Origin: Acidobacteriota bacterium
GTDB lineage: Bacteria; Acidobacteriota; UBA890; WLXD01
NCBI GenBank assembly: GCA_022571615.1
Contig: JACZXM010000036.1
Span: 1 to 12,337 of the forward strand
Length of the DNA: 12,337 nt
Direction of reading: 5' to 3'
Below the pieces are notes generated by a model. The model made no database searches, was not told the DNA's origin, and saw only the letters and a list, made by a program, of their open reading frames with translations. Position 1 is the first letter of the stretch; the number at the start of each line of letters is the position of its first letter. Position numbers and translations under genes: made by a program. This document shows positions 1 to 7,184 of this stretch, piece after piece.

Positions 1-206
1 AAGGCGCCGGTGAAGAAGAACCACGCGAGGTGCTCGTACAGCAGTGGCGCGCCCTGGTAGCCCGGGTCGAAGAAGACGCCTCCGAAGTTGCGATCGATGA
101 ACAGCATCACGAGGGCCGCGAGAAAGATCGGGCTGACGACGAGCAGCGTTCTGTTAGCCACCGGGACAAGGCAGGCGTCGGGCAGCTTCCAACCCAATAC
201 GGTGTA
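1..206 (-). pseudogene. Fragment resembling haem-copper oxidase subunit I, truncated
   Basis: Read on the minus strand, this stretch encodes a hydrophobic helix, then LFIDRNFGGVFFDP, then LLYEHLAWFF. This lines up without gaps with the region of cytochrome c oxidase subunit I (COX1/CtaD) just before the GHPEVY motif, roughly residues 195-240 of the bovine protein (TDRN...FFDP...LYQHLFWFFGHP). The frame leaves the window at the left edge, so the C-terminal side is unseen. The N-terminal 190 or so residues expected in COX1 are absent: the same frame runs antisense into a plus-strand gene and meets a stop at 351-353. Where GHP should follow WFF, the last five visible residues are FTGAF, so the CuB histidine is not where it is expected. 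It could be a decayed copy, a divergent ligand-less paralogue, or one side of a rearranged or misassembled junction. The homology is fairly convincing; functional status is unknown. Confidence 0.5.
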
Positions 207-552
207 CGAGGGGATCCGCGTTCTGACGGTGCTGTTCTCCGATGGCCTCGACCGCGTGATCCCCGCCTCGACACCGGAGGTCGAGCTGACCTTCATCGTC
301 ATCGGGGCGCAGATGGACGCCACCACGCAGGCGTTCAACCTAGAGCTGACCTACCGTATCGTCGATGATCAGGATCAGGGCGTTTGGGGCGCCGCGCCGC
401 AGAAGCTCAACCGGATGACGGTCGGACAGCCGATTCCGTTCTCGCAGATCGAGGGCCTGACGCCGGGATCCAACTACCGCTTCCAGATCGGCGTCAAAGA
501 CCTGGTGAGAGGCAGCGAATCGACGACGGAGATTCCGTTCGAGGTCAGCTAG
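88..552 (+). CDS. Hypothetical beta-rich protein, probably 5'-truncated
   Basis: This is an open frame of 154 residues that I do not recognise as a named family. From about residue 38 onward (position ~199) the codons are strongly G/C-ending and the protein alternates short hydrophobic strands with turns (IRVLTVLF, VELTFIVIGA, FNLELTYRIVDD, YRFQIGVKDL). It ends in IPFEVS, which suggests the last Ig-like or beta-sandwich domain of a larger exported protein. The first ~35 residues have unlike codons (tta, aca, agg, caa, aat) and are antisense to the oxidase-like fragment, so the ATG at 88 is unlikely to be the native start. No signal peptide is visible at this start. An in-frame TAG at 58-60 blocks any longer version. 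The most likely reading is the 3' remnant of a longer gene whose 5' part has been lost or lies elsewhere. Its TAG stop (550-552) lies inside a palindromic repeat. Confidence 0.5.
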   Translation: MRSMNSITRAARKIGLTTSSVLLATGTRQASGSFQPNTVYEGIRVLTVLFSDGLDRVIPASTPEVELTFIVIGAQMDATTQAFNLELTYRIVDDQDQGVWGAAPQKLNRMTVGQPIPFSQIEGLTPGSNYRFQIGVKDLVRGSESTTEIPFEVS

Positions 553-586
553 CAGCCCGCGCGCCGTTTCTACCACCGGATGCTAC
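549..586. repeat. Palindromic intergenic repeat, copy A
   Basis: On the minus strand it starts GTAGCATCCGGTGG and ends GCGGGCTGCTAG, and it aligns end to end with copy C (3921-3958): similar arms, the shared interior GTGGYASAA and similar spacing. The arms pair imperfectly (TAGCA with TGCTA, a mismatch, then two G-C pairs). It fills most of the 52-base gap between two convergent genes and contains the stop codon of the upstream plus-strand gene. It may act as a REP-like element or a bidirectional terminator; there is no long T-run. Confidence 0.5.
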
Positions 587-604
587 GAACTAAGGATGCC
601 TTGC

Positions 605-2101
605 TCAGATGTCCATCAGCGCCTCGATGTCGGGGTCGAGCTGCGGCGCGGGAGACGCGAACGAGATCCCGAAGAACAGCGCCAGCGAAACCAGCAGTGC
701 CAGGGTGCCACCGTGGATTCCCTGTGGCAGGCTGACGTTGAAGACCTCGATCACCAGGTTCAGCACTAGGCTCACGACGATGGCGGTGTTGGCGGCCAGC
801 GGGGTGGCGCGCTTCCAGTTGAAGCCAATGCCCACCACCGGCACCAGGGCCGCGGCAAAGGTCCCCCATCCGAAGGCTCCCAGCAACGCCACCAGGCGAT
901 CGTTGACGAAGTACGAATAAAGCGCGAAGGAGGCGGCGACGGCCGCGAGCATCGCGGTCGCGGTGCGAGCCCACCAGAGCTCGTGCCTCGCCGGGCGACC
1001 CCGCAGTGCGATCGGGATGTCGTGCACCAGGGCGGCGGCGCCGATGTTCAGGAAAGCATCCGCGGTCGACATGATGGCGGCGAACAACGCGGCAAACACC
1101 ACTCCGGCGAGCAGAGGGTTGGCGTAGGTTTGCAGGAACTCGGGTGCCGCCTGGTCGGCCGCGGCCAGGGCCGGATGGGTCCCCTGGATCACCACCGCTC
1201 GCATCGCCAGCCCGATGCCGATCCATAGCAGGGCCGAGAACGTGTACGCTCCCAGCGCCACCGGCAGGATCTTGGGTGCGTCCTCGAGACGCTTGAACAT
1301 CATGTTCTTGGTGATGATGTGTGGCTGTCCGGCGCCGCCGACCGTGAATAGGAAGTACCAAGACAGGCATCCCATGATCCCGAGGCTGCCCCAGGGACCG
1401 ATCGACTCGGGGTCGTCGTGCAGCAGCGCCGTTACCGCACCGGTAGCACCACCGTCGACCGCGGCCAACGCTGCCACGAATACCAGAATCGAAGCGAAGA
1501 TCATGATCGCGCCCTGCAGCACGTCGGTGTAGACGCCGGCTATGACCCCGCCGGCGACGGAATAAAACACCAGCACCGCGCACGAGACCGCGACGCAGGC
1601 GGGGAGGCTGATGCCGGCGAAGGCGGCGGTGTGCTGCAGCAGGCTCTGCATGACCAGCGCCATGGCCAGGATCTGGGTGGCGAGGTATCCCATCACGCCC
1701 AGCAAGATGGCGACCGCGCTTAGCAGGCGAGTGCTCTCGCTACCGTACCGGGCCGCCACCGCATCAGGGAGCGAGATCGTGTCACGCAGCTCGGCCAGCA
1801 TCCGCAGGCGCTTGGTCAACAAGTAGGTCGAGACCGCCATCCCCGGTGGGGCGGTGATCACGATCCAGATCGAGCTCATCCCCATGGCGTACACGAGACC
1901 CGGTCCGCCGACGAAGCCGAAGCCGCTGAGCGTGCTCGAGAACATCGCCAGCCCGGTGACCATGAAGCCGAGCTGGCGGCCGGCGACGAAGAAGTCGCTG
2001 GCGGATCGCGTTCGGCGCAGGGCCCAGATTCCCACCCCGACGCACAACAACAGATACAGCAGCACGCAGGCCAGGATGATGGGGTAGCGGTAGGCTTCCA
2101 T
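605..2101 (-). CDS. Sodium:solute symporter (SSS family) permease
   Basis: Predicted 498-residue inner-membrane protein with about 12-13 hydrophobic segments, the usual size for the SSS/SLC5 family of Na+-coupled transporters. Visible family features: TRSASDFFVAGRQLG after the first helix, a glycine-rich second segment (STLSGFGFVGGPGL), an ARYGSES loop, YSVAGGVIAGVYTDVLQG in the middle, and GGAGQPHIITKNMM, which resembles the GQPHI signature of proline permease PutP. FAAIMSTADAFLN corresponds to the conserved Na+-site helix. The substrate cannot be told from sequence; amino acids, organic acids and pantothenate are all carried by this family. The frame stays open upstream to 2467, but the ATG at 2099-2101 is the right start because the family N-terminus begins there and the preceding part overlaps the upstream gene. 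That gene's TGA overlaps this ATG by one base (TGATG), so the two are translationally coupled. Confidence 0.92.
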   Translation of the reverse strand: MEAYRYPIILACVLLYLLLCVGVGIWALRRTRSASDFFVAGRQLGFMVTGLAMFSSTLSGFGFVGGPGLVYAMGMSSIWIVITAPPGMAVSTYLLTKRLRMLAELRDTISLPDAVAARYGSESTRLLSAVAILLGVMGYLATQILAMALVMQSLLQHTAAFAGISLPACVAVSCAVLVFYSVAGGVIAGVYTDVLQGAIMIFASILVFVAALAAVDGGATGAVTALLHDDPESIGPWGSLGIMGCLSWYFLFTVGGAGQPHIITKNMMFKRLEDAPKILPVALGAYTFSALLWIGIGLAMRAVVIQGTHPALAAADQAAPEFLQTYANPLLAGVVFAALFAAIMSTADAFLNIGAAALVHDIPIALRGRPARHELWWARTATAMLAAVAASFALYSYFVNDRLVALLGAFGWGTFAAALVPVVGIGFNWKRATPLAANTAIVVSLVLNLVIEVFNVSLPQGIHGGTLALLVSLALFFGISFASPAPQLDPDIEALMDI

Positions 2102-2640
2102 CAATCGCGATTCTCGGAGCGTGAGCGATTGCCTCGCACCCGCTCGATCAGGCGTCGGAATTCGCGGATGTCGGACTCGGTCATTACCCAGTGCTTGAAG
2201 CCGCGCGCATACAGCACCACGTACAACGCCGGCAACGGCCACAGGACATAGAGCATGATCGCCGTCGGCGCCGGGAACCACAGCCAGCCTGCGGCCGGCT
2301 GGTGCAGGAAGCTGCGGTAGGCGACCAGCAGCAGGGACCAGGCGACCAGGTACAGACCGGTCACGATGAGCAGCGGCCGTGTCAGCCCCCGGAGGTCGTC
2401 TCGCTGGCGCGCGCCGAACGCGATGAGAGCGGCAAACAGCGCGATCTGCAGGCTGCCGAACAGCCACGCCAGGGGCATCAGAGCGAGATGGCGGCTGGCG
2501 CCATCACCACCCTGACGCATCGCCTGGAAGGTCGGATGTGCCTGTCCCGTTACGGTGTCGGCCTCCGGCAGCAGGAACGCCGCAACGAGCAGGGCGCCCA
2601 TCGCCAGCGTGAGCACGAAGACCAGGCGGTCGAGCTTCAT
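2101..2640 (-). CDS. Small integral membrane protein coupled to the SSS symporter
   Basis: Predicted 179 residues, family not recognised. It has an N-terminal hydrophobic helix (about residues 5-24), a polar extracytoplasmic loop (about 25-50), and then three or four more hydrophobic segments (around 52-74, 88-106, and 118-143, the last containing WLWFPAPTAIMLYVLWPLPALYVVLYARGF split by prolines). It ends in a charged tail rich in arginine and glutamate (about 145-179). The start is set by ATG at 2638-2640 with GAGGAAG three bases upstream on the minus strand; longer readings up to 2751 would run through an intergenic repeat and lack hydrophobic character. The stop overlaps the symporter start, so it is likely made together with the symporter. 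Several SSS-family transporters are encoded beside a small membrane protein, so an accessory or assembly role is a reasonable inference, not a demonstrated one. Confidence 0.8.
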   Translation of the reverse strand: MKLDRLVFVLTLAMGALLVAAFLLPEADTVTGQAHPTFQAMRQGGDGASRHLALMPLAWLFGSLQIALFAALIAFGARQRDDLRGLTRPLLIVTGLYLVAWSLLLVAYRSFLHQPAAGWLWFPAPTAIMLYVLWPLPALYVVLYARGFKHWVMTESDIREFRRLIERVRGNRSRSENRD

Positions 2641-2687
2641 CGCCTTCCTCGGCCCGTCTTGCCTAAGCCCGCATTCCCCCGGTGCGC

Positions 2688-2718
2688 GGCCCCCACCACT
2701 TCTGCCACGGGCTGCTAA
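2688..2718. repeat. Palindromic intergenic repeat, copy B (partial)
   Basis: Positions 2696-2717 match copy C at 3935-3956 in 21 of 22 bases, including TGCCACGGGCTGCTA. Only one arm is well conserved: the opposite arm, which would be TAGCAGCCC on the plus strand, is replaced by GC-rich sequence, so this copy has lost most of its hairpin. It lies in the divergent intergenic region, about 50 bases upstream of the small membrane-protein gene. Confidence 0.55.
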
Positions 2719-2882
2719 CTGTCGCTTGTGGCGCATGGTTCGGGCTCGCAAGGCTGGTGCTGCCGGTCCGTGATAAGTTCATGACGATATCATCCGACGC
2801 TGTCCCCGCGCCGACCCGGGCTGCCGGTGGCGTTCACCGCGTGTACGGCCGGCGACAGGCCCCCAACCGAGCCCTTGCCGTG

Positions 2883-2903
2883 GTGTGACCAGATCCATCA
2901 CAC
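2883..2903. promoter_or_regulatory. Short inverted repeat upstream of the PLP enzyme
   Basis: GTGTGA (2883-2888) and TCACAC (2898-2903) form a perfect 6-base inverted repeat with a 9-base spacer, ending 44 bases before the chosen GTG start. The position would suit an operator or a short leader hairpin. The half-sites recall CRP/FNR-family TGTGA/TCACA, but that family needs a 6-base spacer, so I do not assign a regulator. Confidence 0.25.
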
Positions 2904-2947
2904 TCACCACGGCTCGCCAGCCCTTTGCGCCATTTCGAAGAGGACCT

Positions 2948-3925
2948 GTGGAGATCTACGACGATATTCTTCAGACGCTCGGCAACACGCCGCTGGTCCG
3001 GCTGAGCCGTTACGTGCCGGACGGGGCCACCGTCGCCGTTAAAGTCGAGTCGTTCAACCCCGGATCCAGCGTCAAGGATCGGATAGGCCTAGCCCTCATC
3101 GAAGCCGGCGAAAAAGCCGGTTTGCTCAAGCCCGGCGGCACGATTGTCGAACCTACCTCTGGCAACACCGGGCTCGGACTGGCGATGGCCGCCATTCTCA
3201 AGGGTTACCGTATGGTGTGCACCGCGGCCGACAAGATCCCGCCGGAGAAAGTGGCCTTGTTGAAGGCCTTCGGTGTGGAGGTGATCGTGTGTCCGACGGA
3301 CGTGGGGGCCGACGACCCGCGCTCCTACTACAAGGTCGCCGAGCGGATTCGCGACGAGGAGGGCGCCTATCTACCCTACCAGTACTACAACCAGGCCAAC
3401 CCGCAGGCCCACTACCACACCACCGGACCCGAGGTCTGGCGCCAGACCGACGGCAAGATCACTCATTGGGTATGCGGCATGGGAACCGGCGGTACGATCA
3501 GCGGAACGGCGAGGTACCTCAAGGAGCAGAATCCAGACATCCGGGTGACCGGTGTGGACACGGTCGGCAGCGTCTACGCCTACTACCATCAGCACCGGGA
3601 GCTGCCTCCCGCCGGACAGATCCACCCGTACCTGATCGACGGGATTGGCGAGGATTTCATGCCCGAGACCGTCTGGTGGGACACCATCGACGATGTCGTC
3701 ACCATCGATGACAAGACCGGCTATCGAGTGACGATGGAACTGGCTCGCAGCGAGGCCATCTTCACCGGTACCTCAGGGGGAGCCGCCGTCGCCGCCGCCG
3801 TCGAGGTGGCACGCGACCTGCCCGACGAAGCTCTCGTGGTCACGCTGCTGCCCGACTCGGGCGAGCGCTACCTGTCCAAGCTCAACGAGGACTGGATGCG
3901 CGAGCATGGCCTGCTGGACGACTAG
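2948..3925 (+). CDS. PLP-dependent cysteine synthase / cystathionine beta-synthase core enzyme
   Basis: Predicted 325-residue cytosolic fold-type II PLP enzyme. It opens with IYDDILQTLGNTPLVRLSR, the standard family N-terminus. The PLP lysine is in NPGSSVKDRIG (about residue 44). The asparagine loop is PTSGNTGLGLA and the phosphate-binding loop is GTGGTISGTARYL. GIGEDFMP and GTSGGAAVAAA follow, and LLPDSGERYLSK closes the core. The last motif and GEDF are closer to cystathionine beta-synthase than to classical CysK, but the C-terminal CBS-domain pair of the long enzymes is absent. It may therefore make cysteine from O-acetylserine and sulfide, or condense serine with homocysteine; sequence alone does not decide. 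I chose GTG 2948 because AGAGGA lies just upstream and homology begins at once. An upstream GTG at 2885 would add 21 unconserved residues with no ribosome-binding site. The TAG stop is embedded in repeat copy C. Confidence 0.9.
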   Translation: MEIYDDILQTLGNTPLVRLSRYVPDGATVAVKVESFNPGSSVKDRIGLALIEAGEKAGLLKPGGTIVEPTSGNTGLGLAMAAILKGYRMVCTAADKIPPEKVALLKAFGVEVIVCPTDVGADDPRSYYKVAERIRDEEGAYLPYQYYNQANPQAHYHTTGPEVWRQTDGKITHWVCGMGTGGTISGTARYLKEQNPDIRVTGVDTVGSVYAYYHQHRELPPAGQIHPYLIDGIGEDFMPETVWWDTIDDVVTIDDKTGYRVTMELARSEAIFTGTSGGAAVAAAVEVARDLPDEALVVTLLPDSGERYLSKLNEDWMREHGLLDD

Positions 3926-3958
3926 CAGCCCACGCCACTTGTGCCACGGGCTGCTAGT
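3921..3958. repeat. Palindromic intergenic repeat, copy C (perfect hairpin)
   Basis: ACTAGCAGCCC (3921-3931) and GGGCTGCTAGT (3948-3958) are perfect 11-base inverted arms around a 16-base loop. The element sits at the end of the PLP enzyme gene, supplies its TAG stop (3923-3925), and fills most of the gap before the convergent RND gene ends at 3975. A hairpin of this size between convergent genes could terminate transcription from both sides, though only three T residues follow. It shares its sequence with copies A and B. Confidence 0.65.
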
Positions 3959-3974
3959 TTCGACCGCATCCTGC

Positions 3975-6900
3975 TTATGCCGGCGCCCGGCCCGCCCGGT
4001 CGTGCGGTTGGGCGGCGCGCGAGCCAAGGGCTCGGCCTGGCAGGCGCCGTAGCAAGCTCGGCAACCGTGTCATGTCGTCGACAATCAAGTAACCGCACGG
4101 TACCAGCATCAGCGTCACGAAGGTCGCGAACAGCACCCCGAAAGCCAGCGAGACCGCCATCGGGATCAGGAACTGCGCCTGCAGGCTTTTCTCCAGAATT
4201 ATCGGCAACAGACCCACGAACGTGGTCAAAGACGTCAGCATGATGGGGCGGAAACGGACGCTTCCTGCCTCGCTCACTGCCCGGTTCAGGTCGCCGGTCG
4301 CGGCGAGACGACGGTTGACGAAATCCACCAATATCAGGCTGTCGTTGACGACCACGCCGGCCAACGCCACGACGCCGAACAGAGACAGGATCGTCAGGTC
4401 GAGTCCCATGATGATGTGGCCCCAGATGGCGCCGACGATACCGAACGGGATGGCTCCCATGATGATGAGGGGCTGCACATAGGAGCGAAGCGGCACCGCC
4501 AGCAACCCGAAGATCACGATCAGCGCCAGCGCGAACCCCTTGGTCAGGCCGCCCAACGTGTCGCGCTGCTCACCGGCCGAGCCCTCGAAGCTGTAACGGA
4601 CGCCGGGGTGGGCCTCGAGAATCTGCGGCAGTACCACATCCGCGAGGTCGGCATTCACCGTTCCCGGCGTGGTGATCGACTTATCTACCGCAGCGGTGAC
4701 GCTCACCGCCCGGTGGCGATCGACGCGCTGGATGGTCGAGTACCCACGGCCGGGGCGGACCTCCGCCACGTGGCTGAACGGAACCTCGACACCGGCGGGG
4801 GTGCGGATACGCATCGACTCCAGATCGCCCAGGGATCGCCGCTGTTGCTCCGGGTATCTCACCATCACCCGGATATCGTCGCGGCCACGTTGAATGCGTT
4901 GAGCCTCCTCGCCATAGAACGCCTGGCGCACCTGACGCCCGAGATCGGCAAGTGTCAGTCCCAGGGTCTCGGCCTGAGGCTTGATGTCGATCTCGAGCTC
5001 GCGCTTGCCCTCGAAGAAGGAGTCGCTGATGTCGTAGACGCCGTCGTATCGTCCCAGGCTCGCCTTGAGATCCTCGGCGGAGGCAATGATCTCGCTCAGG
5101 TTCAGGCCGGTGAACTGGACGTCGATGTCATCGCCGGTGGAAAAGATCGAGGCGCTGTAGTCCATCTTCACGGCATCCGGGATGGTGCCGGTAAGCTCAC
5201 GCCAGCGATTGGCCAGCCATTCGCTGCCGATCTCGCCGCGCTCTTCGGAAGGCACCAGCTCGAGCGTCACCTCTCCCAGGTGCGCGGTGGATCCGCTGAT
5301 GGACACGTCGCCGAACATGCCGCCGCGAGCATTCTGCATGGGCTGCGATCCGATGGCCGCATACGTATGACGGACAACCTCCTGTCCATACCGGTCGATC
5401 ACCTCCTGGCGCAACCGCAGCGAGCTCTGCTCGATTCTTCGAACTGCCTGGGAGGTGACCTCGGCCGGGGTTCCCTGTGGCATGGTCAGGGACACGACCA
5501 CGAAGTCGGCCTCGATGTCGGGCATGAAGATGAAGCGGACCATGCCACTGGCCACCAGGCCGACGGTGACCAGCAAGGTCGCCACCCCCACAGCCACCGT
5601 GAGGTACCGCCAGCGCAGCCCGATTCTCAGGGCGGGCTGGTAAACGCGGTTGATGAACCAGTGCAGCGCGGCGCTGATCTTGCGCTGGAGCCGGTACCAA
5701 ACCCCGCGGCGCTCGCCGCTGCGCTTGGGCCGGTGCGACAGGTGCGCCGGCAGCACCAGCATCGATTCGATGAGCGAGAACGCCAGGGTGGCGATGACGA
5801 TGATCGGCGCCGTGCGCATGATCTTTCCCATCACCCCGGGCACGGTCATGATCGGAGCGAACGCAGCCATCGTCGTGAGCACCGCGAAGATCACGGGGGT
5901 CGAGACTTCCCGCGCGCCGTCGATGGCTCCCTGCAGGCGGTCGTCGGTGCGCTGCTGGTGCGTATAGATGTTCTCGCCGACAACGATGGCGTCGTCGACG
6001 ACCAGGCCCAGCACCAGGATGAACGCGAACAGCGACATCAGGTTGATCGACAGACCCAGGCCCGGCATCAGCCAGATGGCGCCCAGGAAGCTGATCGGGA
6101 TACCGATGCTGACCCAGAATGCGAGCCGCAGCCGCAGGAACAGCGCCAGGCTGAAGAACACGAAGATGAAACCCAGCCGTCCGTTGCGCAGCAGCAGATC
6201 GAGTCGGTCCCGGAGCACGCGCGACTGGTCCTGCCAGGTGGTGATCGTCACACCTTCCGGCATCCGGGCCCGGGCCTCCTCGACGTACGAGTGCACTGCT
6301 CCGGCGACCTCCAGTGCCTGTTCATCACCGGTTCGGAAGACCTTCACAACCATCGCCGGCTTGCCGTCGAAACGGGACTCCTGATCGGTGTCGGCAAACC
6401 CGTCGATCACGTTGCCGACCTCGCCCAGCAGCAGCAGGGTGCCGTCGGGGCGTGTCAGCAGCACCAGATCCTCGAACTGACGGCCGGTGTAGGCCTGGCC
6501 CTTGGTTCGCAGGAGGATCTCCCCGGCCTCCGTCTTGACCGAGCCGCCGGGTAGATCCAGTGACGAGCGCCGTACCGCGTTGGCGACGAAATCGAAGCTG
6601 ATGCGGTGGCGGCGTAGCGCATCTTCCGAGATCTCGATCGAGATCTCGTACGGCGGCGCGTCAGCCAGTTCGACCTGGGTAATCGCCGGTGAAGCAGTGA
6701 GCTCGTCGCGGGTGAGCTCGGCGAGACGTTTGAGCGAAATCCCGTCGATATCGCCATAGATCGCCACGTCGATGACCTGGCGGCGATTGGTGAGCTCGCG
6801 AATGATCGGTTTTTCCGTTTCCTCCGGGAACGTCGCGATGGCGTCGACGTTGGATTTCACCTCGTCGAGCACCTTGCGGGCGTCGGCGCCGAGCTCGAGC

Positions 6901-7184
6901 TCGAGCAGGACCGTGCCGATTCCCTCGGCAGAGGTCGAGCTGATCTTCTTGATCCCGTCGATGCCCTGCACGGCTTCCTCGATGCGGACACACACCGCTT
7001 CTTCGACCTCCCCAGGCGCCGCCCCCAGGTACACGACCGTGACCGAGAGCATGTCGAGATCGAACTCGGGGAAGACCTCCTGCGGCACGCTGGTCAGGGT
7101 CAAAAGCCCGGCGCCGACGATGAAGATCATCACCAGATTGGCGGCGACGGTGTTGCGGGCGAACCACGCGATCATGCCGCTCAT
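3975..7184 (-). CDS. RND efflux pump, inner-membrane permease (HAE/AcrB-like)
   Basis: Predicted 1069 residues, full length for the RND family of proton-driven exporters, which form trimers in the inner membrane. An N-terminal helix follows WFARNTVAANL. A large periplasmic loop (about 40-340) precedes six helices, then a central loop, then the duplicated second half. Helix 4 carries LGLVVDDAIVVGEN with the proton-relay pair D397-D398. Next comes the conserved stretch VSTPVIFAVLTTMAAFAPI, ending in LVLPAHLSH. Helix 10 reads GVVVNDSLILVDFVNRR, in which N947 occupies the place of AcrB K940. The start is ATG 7182-7184, overlapping the adaptor's TGA as ATGA, with GGGAGA nine bases upstream; a 31-residue longer reading lies inside the adaptor gene. 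It is the last gene of the operon. Substrates are probably drugs, dyes, bile-salt-like amphiphiles or solvents, by family inference. The C-terminal tail is basic and alanine-rich. Confidence 0.95.
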   Translation of the reverse strand: MSGMIAWFARNTVAANLVMIFIVGAGLLTLTSVPQEVFPEFDLDMLSVTVVYLGAAPGEVEEAVCVRIEEAVQGIDGIKKISSTSAEGIGTVLLELELGADARKVLDEVKSNVDAIATFPEETEKPIIRELTNRRQVIDVAIYGDIDGISLKRLAELTRDELTASPAITQVELADAPPYEISIEISEDALRRHRISFDFVANAVRRSSLDLPGGSVKTEAGEILLRTKGQAYTGRQFEDLVLLTRPDGTLLLLGEVGNVIDGFADTDQESRFDGKPAMVVKVFRTGDEQALEVAGAVHSYVEEARARMPEGVTITTWQDQSRVLRDRLDLLLRNGRLGFIFVFFSLALFLRLRLAFWVSIGIPISFLGAIWLMPGLGLSINLMSLFAFILVLGLVVDDAIVVGENIYTHQQRTDDRLQGAIDGAREVSTPVIFAVLTTMAAFAPIMTVPGVMGKIMRTAPIIVIATLAFSLIESMLVLPAHLSHRPKRSGERRGVWYRLQRKISAALHWFINRVYQPALRIGLRWRYLTVAVGVATLLVTVGLVASGMVRFIFMPDIEADFVVVSLTMPQGTPAEVTSQAVRRIEQSSLRLRQEVIDRYGQEVVRHTYAAIGSQPMQNARGGMFGDVSISGSTAHLGEVTLELVPSEERGEIGSEWLANRWRELTGTIPDAVKMDYSASIFSTGDDIDVQFTGLNLSEIIASAEDLKASLGRYDGVYDISDSFFEGKRELEIDIKPQAETLGLTLADLGRQVRQAFYGEEAQRIQRGRDDIRVMVRYPEQQRRSLGDLESMRIRTPAGVEVPFSHVAEVRPGRGYSTIQRVDRHRAVSVTAAVDKSITTPGTVNADLADVVLPQILEAHPGVRYSFEGSAGEQRDTLGGLTKGFALALIVIFGLLAVPLRSYVQPLIIMGAIPFGIVGAIWGHIIMGLDLTILSLFGVVALAGVVVNDSLILVDFVNRRLAATGDLNRAVSEAGSVRFRPIMLTSLTTFVGLLPIILEKSLQAQFLIPMAVSLAFGVLFATFVTLMLVPCGYLIVDDMTRLPSLLRRLPGRALGSRAAQPHDRAGRAPA

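Larger units (their letters stand above)
2641..2947. other. Divergent intergenic region, 307 bases
   Basis: This separates the minus-strand membrane-protein/symporter unit from the plus-strand PLP enzyme, so promoters for both should lie here. It holds repeat copy B (2688-2718), a short inverted repeat (2883-2903) and one comparatively AT-rich stretch (about 2770-2793, containing GATAAG and GATATCAT) that is the best place for promoter elements. I could not assign convincing -35/-10 pairs. The short open frames here look like chance products of high GC. Confidence 0.45.

Noticed and set aside
2102..2467. Extension of the symporter upstream of 2101
   Set aside because: The added 122 residues are basic and non-hydrophobic and lie out of frame over the coupled membrane-protein gene.
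2884..2902. CRP/FNR-type site (TGTGA...TCACA)
   Set aside because: The spacer is 9 bases rather than 6, so the half-sites would be on the wrong helical faces for this family.
2885..2947. Longer start (GTG 2885) for the PLP enzyme
   Set aside because: It would add 21 residues outside the family's usual N-terminus and has no ribosome-binding site; GTG 2948 has AGAGGA just upstream and homology begins there.
4416..6554. Plus-strand open frame of 712 codons inside the RND gene
   Set aside because: The product is rich in H, D, Q, R and G with no domain and lies antisense to a well-conserved pump; high GC3 removes stops from the opposite frame.
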